NCBI RefSeq assembly: GCF_036924525.1
Contig: NZ_JAZHRU010000001.1
Location: 2,695,001 to 2,759,000, forward strand
Reading direction: 5' to 3'
Source: Bradyrhizobium sp. AZCC 1719
Lineage (GTDB): Bacteria; Pseudomonadota; Alphaproteobacteria; Rhizobiales; Xanthobacteraceae
DNA length: 64,000 nt
Shown: piece by piece, positions 58,270-64,000 of the stretch
Position numbering within the stretch: the first letter of the stretch is position 1
Layout of the letters: each line of letters opens with the position of its first letter
Position numbers and translations under genes: made by a program
The notes under the pieces: generated by a model
Told to the model about the DNA's origin: nothing
Databases searched by the model: none
What the model saw: the letters and a program-made list of their open reading frames with translations, nothing else

Positions 58270-59334
58270 CTATGTAGGTAGCGTGATGCCGGTAATCTGC
58301 CTATAGCGTGTAGTGGCTCGATCAATGTCGCGTTCGATCTCCGCCAGATTCTCTCGTGCAAACGTTTGAACCGCTTCGCGTCGCTCCGGGCTCAAAATTC
58401 TGCTAAAGTCCGCTGCTAAAAAATTGTCGAGCACATACTTTGACGCCAAATCCAAATAGAACTCCATAATGATCCGGTGAGCACTCGCGTTCCCTGCGAA
58501 CGTGGGCAGTGACCCAAGGTCTGGCCCGATTTCCTCGAGATTTCCGTTGAGCTTCAAAACGGGACCTTCGCCCCATCCGGGATGGAGTGCACTTCGATTG
58601 GCCATCGCGAGTCCGTACTCATCGAACAGGTCGACTGGCAGAATGACCTGACCGATAATGAGTGGGGCGGCGAAGAACTTTAGGCGCTTTCCAGGTTCGT
58701 CGGCGAGGTCTATTTCAGCAGATATGTCCCCTGAACTGTACATGTAATGCTTAATGCTTAGGTTGCTGAGATGCCGGCTGACGAGAAAGTCGGTGGACAC
58801 GCTGACGAGTGCAATATTGTTGATCAAGAACCCAATTGCGCTCGGCGACCACATGAAGAACTGGGTCGCGCCCCAGATACCAAGCCCCTTCATGCGCGGG
58901 CCGGGCGGATACTTCGCAGCGAGAAGGATGCGGTCCTTATGGGCCATTCGTTCATTGATGCGAAATTTGGGGATTAATCCCCAGTCATCTTTCCCAACAT
59001 CAACGCTCCACAACCACAATCCAACTCGCACCTTATCCAACCAATCGAGCAGTGAGCGCCCATCAGACGACGTTAGGACATCTCCATCCCTCAGCTTCGC
59101 GTAAGAAATACTGGCCTGTCGTTCCAAATCCGAACTTAGGTCATTGCAGATTTCACAAGACCGGCCGCCTATGCGGCTCATTGCGGCGCTGAACTGCTTG
59201 GTTGGAAAATCGATCGGCGCGGTTCGCTTCGAGAGGTCGGCCTCGCGAACCAGCCAGCGCGGAATGACGTGCTCGAAGTTATGGTTTTGGCCCGTAAAAG
59301 GTTCGCCGCAAAACAGGCACCTCCGCTCCGCCAT
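58270..59334 (-). CDS. HNH-type endonuclease-like protein with long C-terminal domain
   Basis: 354 residues from ATG 59334, with GGAG five bases upstream. The N-terminal zinc/HNH-like part has CLFCGEPF, then FEHVIPRWLVRE and CEICNDLSSDLERQ, which fits C-x2-C ... EHVIP ... C-x2-C-N nucleases. The remaining 250 residues show no family that I recognise. It is AT-rich like its neighbours and may be a defence or mobile-element nuclease. Confidence 0.7.
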   Translation of the reverse strand: MAERRCLFCGEPFTGQNHNFEHVIPRWLVREADLSKRTAPIDFPTKQFSAAMSRIGGRSCEICNDLSSDLERQASISYAKLRDGDVLTSSDGRSLLDWLDKVRVGLWLWSVDVGKDDWGLIPKFRINERMAHKDRILLAAKYPPGPRMKGLGIWGATQFFMWSPSAIGFLINNIALVSVSTDFLVSRHLSNLSIKHYMYSSGDISAEIDLADEPGKRLKFFAAPLIIGQVILPVDLFDEYGLAMANRSALHPGWGEGPVLKLNGNLEEIGPDLGSLPTFAGNASAHRIIMEFYLDLASKYVLDNFLAADFSRILSPERREAVQTFARENLAEIERDIDRATTRYRQITGITLPT

Positions 59335-59718
59335 GTATACTCCGTTGAACCGTGCCGACCTTCATCTAGCCAACTTTCAGATTCGTGCAACTCAATCTAT
59401 ACAACTCCCTGGCCTGATCGAGTTCGTGTTCAAAGGATTGGCGCAAGTCCGCGCCATGCTTCATATTGAAGCGATGTTCAGGCAGCGCTAAAGGCGTTCC
59501 TTCTTAGACATGCTGCTATCGTTGAAGATGGGTAGGAGCAAGTGAGCCCGTCCAAGTTCAGCGCGTGTCATCATCTGCTCGCGCTCTTCGATGCTACCTC
59601 TTTTGCAGGATTGGCTCGTAACAATGCTCAGTCGCTCTCAAGAGGACCGGTCGGCCTCGGGTTTGCTTGGTCGACCTGGTCTCAATTTCGAAGCCCGCCA
59701 GGTCTCTGCGAAACCAGA
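59335..59718. other. Intergenic stretch within the island
   Basis: About 384 bases between the HNH gene and the decayed HGG-motif gene. Small frames exist, but none has family features or a clear ribosome-binding site. Confidence 0.4.
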
Positions 59719-59968
59719 TCATTTCATCCCTTGCAAGAATTTCCGCGCTTCCCCCAGCAACCTGAATCTGCCTTCGTTCCGCGATCGCATCTCTGGTGAA
59801 CAGGCCGCGCTTGCGTGCGTTCTGGTTTGCCCTTGGCGCGCCGGATTCCTGTGCACCGCCGTGCATCCGGCAGCGCGTCTTTGCAGCCGTCGCGACGCAA
59901 CGGCGCGCTAGCACTCCTGATGATCTGCACTGGTCGAGCAGACCGCCTAAGCTCGAATTACATGACAA
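59719..59968 (-). pseudogene. Decayed copy of the HGG-motif gene (frameshifted)
   Basis: Reads CRMHGGAQESGAPRANQNA, then RGLFTRDAIAERRQIQ, and then loses frame; one base out, it continues LLGEARKFLQGMK and a stop, exactly where the intact paralog at 62534-62800 has LLGEARKLMEEMK and a stop. Nucleotide identity over the core is high. It follows the 136-residue gene by 6 bases, as the intact copy follows its own upstream partner. Confidence 0.8.
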
Positions 59969-59974
59969 ACACTG

Positions 59975-60385
59975 CTAGTGAACGCGACCGTCTGGCGGCG
60001 GATTGTCTGGCGAGTAACCCAGACGTTCCAATACAAGAAACGATCGGGTGAGTGCGGCATCAACGAGCTTGTGCAGTGCTTCCATGTGCATTCTCGTCCG
60101 CGTCAAACCCTCCAGAATGTTTCCGGCTTCGCCGTCCTTAACGAAGCCGGCCATCAACTCCTTGAGCTTGTCCTGATCGACGGCCACATGGATCGCGGCT
60201 AACCGCACCCAGGGCAACCACGTCGCGGCCCAGTCGTCGTTACTCCAGTCAAATTCAGCTTTGATTGCCTCGAACTGGAGTGCGTCGCACTCTTGCTGCG
60301 TCATGGGCCGGCTGATCGGCTTTCTGCGTCTTTTGCGATGCGTGGCGACGGGTAGACTGTTCGCGTCCGGAATCTTGATGGGCAT
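59975..60385 (-). CDS. Protein of unknown function in the island module
   Basis: 136 residues with AGGAGG eight bases before the ATG. A basic N-terminus (HRKRRRKPISRP) is followed by helical segments with many Leu and Met, e.g. LTRTRMHMEALHKLVDAALT. No family recognised. It stands before the decayed HGG-motif gene, mirroring the module at 62534-63459. Confidence 0.6.
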   Translation of the reverse strand: MPIKIPDANSLPVATHRKRRRKPISRPMTQQECDALQFEAIKAEFDWSNDDWAATWLPWVRLAAIHVAVDQDKLKELMAGFVKDGEAGNILEGLTRTRMHMEALHKLVDAALTRSFLVLERLGYSPDNPPPDGRVH

Positions 60386-60562
60386 GGTGTGTCCCTCCTG
60401 TGCGTTGGAAACGCTGTGGTGGGTGGCTGAATGTCTAGATTAGCAGCGGACCGTCGTTGAACGAAGGTTTGGGCGTCCGTTCTGAAACGCCTTGAAGAAC
60501 AATGAGGCGTTCCTTGCCCAAACTTTTCGATAACCCATTGAAGTTGCTGGAAGCCTGCTCTT

Positions 60563-60578
60563 CCCTAGGGAGCGCCAA
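60563..60578 (+). other. Right attachment site (attR) of the tRNA-Glu island
   Basis: CCCTAGGGAGCGCCAA, identical to 56601-56616. The bases left of it differ (CTCTT instead of the tRNA sequence), as expected for an attR half-site. Confidence 0.8.
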
Positions 60579-60597
60579 GCCGAAAAATCTCCCTTGA

Positions 60598-60963
60598 TTT
60601 CGTGTCGCTTCTGCACGCTTTAGCCAAACCGGCGGTCAGGTTTATCTACGCCGGATCGGCACCGAAGGCTTCGGTCAGGATGCGCGGTTTCTTCTTGATA
60701 AGCTGTATCCAATTAAAATTACGGCGACAGTGCACGAAACTCTCACTGGAGTTGAGTGCACTGTCACCGCAATCCGGCCGGAAGAACTCGGCATTCGCGC
60801 CAAGCTGCTCAGCGACGGCGGCCCGACCATGTGGGCCGAGCTGATGGACGAGCTGCGCGAGATCCATCTCGGCTTGAAACCGAAGCGTCGAACCGGCCCA
60901 AGCGTAGGCGAACGGCTGTAGGCGGCCTATGAGAAGGTGGTGGCGAAGAGGGCCAAAGGCTGA
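60598..60963 (+). pseudogene. Gene remnant with an internal stop, right of the island
   Basis: An open frame runs from just after a stop at 60595 to TAG 60919-60921, then continues in the same frame with AAYEKVVAKRAKG to a TGA at 60961. The product before the TAG includes YLRRIGTEGFGQDARFLL and MWAELMDELREIHLG. Continuity across the TAG and the missing start suggest a 5'-truncated gene with a nonsense mutation. Family not recognised. It begins 20 bases right of attR. Confidence 0.55.
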
Positions 60964-61052
60964 CGTCAGCGCGAGGCGCAGCCGCGATTGCCTGACGAAC
61001 GTCGCGGGACAAGCAGCCTCACGCATACGCAAAAACGGCAACTGTCCCCTTA

Positions 61053-61128
61053 GAGCATGATCCGGAAAAGTGGAAGCCGGTTTTCCCTCGCGACAAACGC
61101 GGAACGCGTTTGCGCGGAGATCATGCTC
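61053..61128. repeat. GAGCATGATCCGGAAAAGTGG dispersed repeat, full copy
   Basis: GAGCATGATCCGGAAAAGTG at the left and GATCATGCTC at the right are complementary ends; inner arms GCCGGTTTTCC and AACGCGTTTGCGCGG are shared with the copies at 56016 and 3961. Confidence 0.88.
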
Positions 61129-61146
61129 AAACAAAGATGAGCAAAG

Positions 61147-62349
61147 CTATCGAGCCGCCGTCACTCGCAATGATTTCCTCAGAGCCCGTTTGGGGCTCGA
61201 TTCCGGATCCGCGATCGGGCGGCGGTAGGTCGCGACGCGGCGCAGCCAGCCGACCTCGAAGACACGGTTGGATGGAAGGTTGCGAACCCTCTGCTGCAGG
61301 ACGAACTGCGCCGCATCGGCGAATTCGGCGCGCACGGCCTTCGGATCGCCGGTCACACCGTTCATCTTGAGCAGCACCTGCTTGAGACCCCAACCCTGCC
61401 GCCGCCCGGTCTCCCTGTCCATGGCGGCTTCGTTCGGGTTGGTGCCCTCGCCCTTGAAGTTGATGTAGTCGATCAGCGGATAAAAATCCTCGGAGGCGCG
61501 AATGACGCGCGTGAACTGGATGACGATATGTTCGCGCTCCGTGCCGTCGGGCGTCGTCTTGAGGATCTTCTCCATCGCACCTTGCGCCCGCGTCACCATG
61601 AATTGCGTCTGCTCCGCCACGGTGTCGCGCAGAAACTGCCTCAACTCTTTCATCTGCGGTGAGTTGGAGTTCCTCCTGAATTCAGCCCGGCTTGTCCACG
61701 GGTTGGCCGGAATTTGCGTCTGGTCCAGCCAGGCGGGCAAACGCACGTTCTTCTTGCGCATGAATTCGAGCAGGGCCGGAAAGCTCTCCTCGAAAGGCAG
61801 CCATTTGCCGACAGGAAACCAGATGAAATGACCGATGCCTAGGGAAGCGAATTCCTCGTTCGCATTCCATGACGTGATCGCATCACTTTTTCCGCCTGTT
61901 TCATTCAGCCAGATCTTCTGGCCGATCTTCTTCGCCAGATCATCCGGCAAGACGAGCTGTGGTACAGGTAAATCCTTGGCTAGATCCTTGGCTAGATCCT
62001 TGGCCTCGTGGCTCGGTTTCCGTGCTTCCGGCATTTGAACGGCAGCTTCCGGCGCCGGCTTCTGCACCTCCGGCTGTCGCAGGACTGTTTCGGGTTCCGA
62101 CTTCTGCGTGCGGGATGCTTGCGCGACGCCAGGCCCTCCCTGCTCTTTTTCGTTATCAGCGACGCGTGTCGCGGCCGGCGCGGCTATTTCCGCCAATGCC
62201 GTTTGCGTCGCCATGCCAGCGACGATGACACACGAGAGCAGCAATGAGCCGCAAGCAAGCACCTTCGCGCTGTACTGTCCGGGTTTCGCTTGCCGTGCCG
62301 TTCTCCTGCCGCTACCCGCACGCCAGCGGCCAATGAAATCACCGCCCAT
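61147..62349 (-). CDS. Exported protein of unknown function (NETGG...GIGHF family)
   Basis: 400 residues from ATG 62349. An N-terminal membrane segment (about 28-47, AKVLACGSLLLSCVIVAGMA) precedes a Pro/Ala/Glu/Lys-rich linker with a tandem KDLAKDLAKDL made by a 12-base repeat. The conserved core has IWLNETGGKSDAITSWN and ASLGIGHFIWFPVGKWLPFE. A Glu close to Gly-Gly and a GIGHF motif recall lysozyme-like active sites, but that is a resemblance, not an identification. Confidence 0.7.
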   Translation of the reverse strand: MGGDFIGRWRAGSGRRTARQAKPGQYSAKVLACGSLLLSCVIVAGMATQTALAEIAAPAATRVADNEKEQGGPGVAQASRTQKSEPETVLRQPEVQKPAPEAAVQMPEARKPSHEAKDLAKDLAKDLPVPQLVLPDDLAKKIGQKIWLNETGGKSDAITSWNANEEFASLGIGHFIWFPVGKWLPFEESFPALLEFMRKKNVRLPAWLDQTQIPANPWTSRAEFRRNSNSPQMKELRQFLRDTVAEQTQFMVTRAQGAMEKILKTTPDGTEREHIVIQFTRVIRASEDFYPLIDYINFKGEGTNPNEAAMDRETGRRQGWGLKQVLLKMNGVTGDPKAVRAEFADAAQFVLQQRVRNLPSNRVFEVGWLRRVATYRRPIADPESSPKRALRKSLRVTAAR

Positions 62350-62533
62350 GTCTCTGTTTCCGAAGGCTAGCCTGACGGGAAGGGTCGTACGGGCGAACAA
62401 CACGATGCGTATGGCGAAATCGTGGGGTCATAATGGCGGCCCGGTGCCGGCGCCACATGGGCGACAATCCTGCGCATCGCGCCGACGAGGGGGCGAGAAA
62501 GCGGTAGGCGGCGAGCGGGGCTGCGGAATACAC

Positions 62534-62800
62534 TCACTTCATCTCCTCCATCAGCTTCCGCGCTTCACCCAACAGCGCCTGAATCTGCCTTCGTTCGGCG
62601 ATCGCATCCCTGCTGAACAGGCCGTGCGTGCGCGCGTTCTGGTTTGCCTTCGGCGCGCCGGACCCGTGTGCGCCGCCGTGCATGCGGCAGCGCTTTTTGC
62701 CGTGCACCGCCGGCGAGCGGCACGCGCCACTGGCGCGGGTTTTGGCGCCACAACGCGGGCTCGCCAGCATCGCACCCGTATTTCTGATGTGATCGCTCAT
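62534..62800 (-). CDS. HGG-motif protein (intact copy)
   Basis: 88 residues. Cysteine/histidine pattern CGAKTRASGACRSPAVHGKK followed by RCRMHGGAHGSGAPKANQNA and HGLFSRDAIAERRQIQ. Proteins with the HGG-x2-SGAPxxNxNAxxHG motif are common in phage and mobile regions of Rhizobiales; a DNA-binding or structural role is guessed, not known. Its ATG overlaps the stop of the upstream gene (ATGA), so the two are translationally coupled. A decayed paralog lies in the island. Confidence 0.75.
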   Translation of the reverse strand: MSDHIRNTGAMLASPRCGAKTRASGACRSPAVHGKKRCRMHGGAHGSGAPKANQNARTHGLFSRDAIAERRQIQALLGEARKLMEEMK

Positions 62801-63459
62801 GCCTGTGCTTCCGGCTTGGCAGCAGCGGAACTGCGCCTTCGCCTGGAGCCTGCGGCCTTCGGCGCATTGCGCGCCGCGGACGCCGGATTCTTGTCCGATA
62901 CGATCACGCGCGCATGTTGCGTGACGTTGCCGACAATGGCCTTGCCGCCATCCCCGACCGATACGTTCTGCACGGTGATGGCGGGCTCGCCATGGCTGCG
63001 GTAGCGGTTGAGCGCCTCGATCTGGGCGGGAAACGTGCGGGCGAGCCTGCCCAATGCGCGCGCGGCGCTGTCGTGCTGAGCGAGATCGTCCGCATTCGCA
63101 AGGTGATGGGCGCACCGCATCGCCATCACATGAACCGAAACCATCTGCGCCACCAGCATGGCTTCGACCGAATCCCGGGGGCGAATGCTCTTCACCATCG
63201 AAATCATGAAGGAGAGGTTGACCTCGTCAGGACTCTCGCCACTCACGCTGGCCTTGACCAACTGCCGGAGGATGCCATGCATCGCTTCGCGATCGGAGAC
63301 CCCCAGTGCATTCACCATGAGCTGTTCGCCGAGTTCTTGATCTGGATGGTCGATCGAGAATCCGTGCGACAGCAGCTTTATCCGCGGGGCTGCGGCAGCT
63401 TTGGCCTGGTCATTTGCGGCGATCGCCGTTGGCACAGTGATATCAGGAGCGGTGTTCAT
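62797..63459 (-). CDS. Protein of unknown function, partner of the HGG-motif gene
   Basis: 220 residues from ATG 63459 (MNTAPDITVPTAIAANDQAK), with GGGGA upstream. Two helical segments around AMLVAQMVSVHVMAMRCAHH, a beta-rich part QNVSVGDGGKAIVGNVTQ and a basic Ala/Lys/Arg-rich C-terminus (AAGSRRRRSSAAAKPE). The charged tail could bind nucleic acid. Co-expressed with the next gene by overlap. Family not recognised. Confidence 0.65.
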   Translation of the reverse strand: MNTAPDITVPTAIAANDQAKAAAAPRIKLLSHGFSIDHPDQELGEQLMVNALGVSDREAMHGILRQLVKASVSGESPDEVNLSFMISMVKSIRPRDSVEAMLVAQMVSVHVMAMRCAHHLANADDLAQHDSAARALGRLARTFPAQIEALNRYRSHGEPAITVQNVSVGDGGKAIVGNVTQHARVIVSDKNPASAARNAPKAAGSRRRRSSAAAKPEAQA

Positions 63460-63941
63460 GTCGAGATTCCCCGGGGCGGCGCGCGCGGCCAGCGCGCGCG
63501 GTTCGGCCACGCGCAGGCGATCGCTCGCCGCGGTGATCCCTGCGATTTCAATTGTGGGTGAGGATTTTTCGGCTGCAATCGCGACGGACGCGCCCGCTAT
63601 TGCAGGGCGCGTCGGGCGCGTACAGGATTTCGGAATAATCGAAAAATGCCCCTGATTTGCCCGACGTGTCAAGTTGCCTTGTCAAATGCCGGCGGCTGCC
63701 TGCTACTTTGCATGGGGTTGTTCTCGATATTTTCGCGGGCGCGCACCTTCGAAGGGGCGTTCTCCAACGCCACCCGCAGCGATGGGCTTCACAAAAGCTC
63801 GACCCGTCCTACGCGCTCCTATTCTCAGTCGTCATTCCCGGTCTTATGTATCTATCGACAAGCACCAGCCCGACGGTAACCGCGACATTGTTTGCGGGGA
63901 CCAGCGATGCTGGTGAAACCAACGACCCAGGGAGTTGATCG
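63460..63941. other. Intergenic region before the last gene
   Basis: About 480 bases. Several short frames overlap here but none has a ribosome-binding site and recognisable features together. It presumably holds the promoters for the minus-strand module and the plus-strand gene beginning at 63942. Confidence 0.4.
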
Positions 63942-64000
63942 ATGAGGTCCTTTCTGCTGCTTACGGCCGGTGGTCCATTGCTGGTCCTCACGTCCCACGA
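63942..64000 (+). CDS. N-terminus of an unidentified protein (partial, cut by the window)
   Basis: ATG 63942 with GGGAG seven bases upstream, reading MRSFLLLTAGGPLLVLTSH to the window edge. It resembles short cytosolic proteins of unknown function in this genus, from memory only. The rest of the gene is outside the window. Confidence 0.5.
   Translation, partial: MRSFLLLTAGGPLLVLTSH

Larger units (their letters stand above)
56601..60578. mobile_element. Small genomic island at tRNA-Glu, without visible integrase
   Basis: Bounded by a 16-bp direct repeat of the tRNA 3' end, with AT-richer content between about 57000 and 59500 than in the flanks. It holds a truncated EamA transporter, a DUF3800 gene, a small membrane protein, an HNH-type nuclease, and a two-gene module whose second member is decayed. 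No integrase or transposase was recognised in it, so it is either a remnant or depends on an integrase elsewhere. Confidence 0.75.

Noticed and set aside
60646..61134. A 162-codon frame on the minus strand
   Set aside because: It is antisense to the remnant at 60598-60963 and runs into the dispersed repeat at 61053-61128; no domain or ribosome-binding site.
61968..62005. Short tandem 12-base repeat
   Set aside because: It is part of the coding sequence of the exported protein (KDLA units), not a separate element; it is described there.
63657..63938. A 93-codon frame ending just before the last gene
   Set aside because: It contains a hydrophobic stretch near its C-terminus but no supporting ribosome-binding site; other frames overlap it. 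Left as non-coding.

Overview
The window looks like chromosomal DNA of a Bradyrhizobium-type alphaproteobacterium (Rhizobiales, Nitrobacteraceae). The reasons are high GC outside one island, the combination of carA/carB, yqeY, dnaG, rpoD, rpoH and greA in alphaproteobacterial form, an EcfG-type general-stress promoter, and many dispersed palindromic intergenic repeats typical of that group. Identifications rest on protein motifs read by eye; no database search was run.

Layout. 1-9.3 kb: end of an unknown gene, a LysR regulator behind trxB, a divergent Lrp/AsnC regulator, DoxX, greA, carB with a terminator-like hairpin in its leader, an aberrant tRNA-like gene and a methyltransferase. 9.4-19 kb: Dps under an apparent EcfG promoter, then a long minus-strand run of envelope genes (secreted protein, DUF1254, DUF3604, membrane-anchored parvulin PPIase, frameshifted HupE/UreJ-like protein, SphA/MetA-type beta-barrel, DUF2721). 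19-29 kb: HlyD-type protein, cupin, thioesterase, carA, yqeY, Rieske/AIF-like reductase, acyl-CoA synthetase, MarR regulator with a palindromic site, and two small genes. 29-38.5 kb: hybrid histidine kinase, Fic/antitoxin pair, ArsR plus two SRPBCC genes, LVIVD-repeat protein, LysE exporter, N-formylglutamate amidohydrolase, gamma-glutamylcyclotransferase and a chlorite dismutase-type haem protein. 38.6-43.2 kb: dnaG and rpoD. 43.5-56.4 kb: MFS exporter, GH79-like glycosidase, two tandem lytic transglycosylases, SDR, response regulator, second LysE, a 22-residue Lys/Ala micropeptide, diguanylate cyclase, AmiD-type amidase, rpoH and an RluA pseudouridine synthase.

56.5-60.6 kb: tRNA-Glu(CTC) is followed by an AT-richer segment bounded by a 16-bp direct repeat of the tRNA 3' end. 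This small genomic island has no visible integrase and carries a DUF3800 protein, a small membrane protein, an HNH-type nuclease, a decayed HGG-motif gene and a truncated EamA transporter. Right of it are a pseudogene, an uncharacterised exported protein, and an intact two-gene module whose second gene is the parent-like copy of the decayed island gene.

How it fits together: core transcription, replication and carbamoyl-phosphate genes form the backbone, and accessory envelope, stress and defence-like modules lie between them. The items most worth following up are the tRNA-Glu island, the 10.5-19 kb envelope cluster with its A7 frameshift, the tRNA-like gene and hairpin upstream of carB, the zinc-ligand-less DnaG, the chlorite dismutase-type gene and the Lys/Ala micropeptide.
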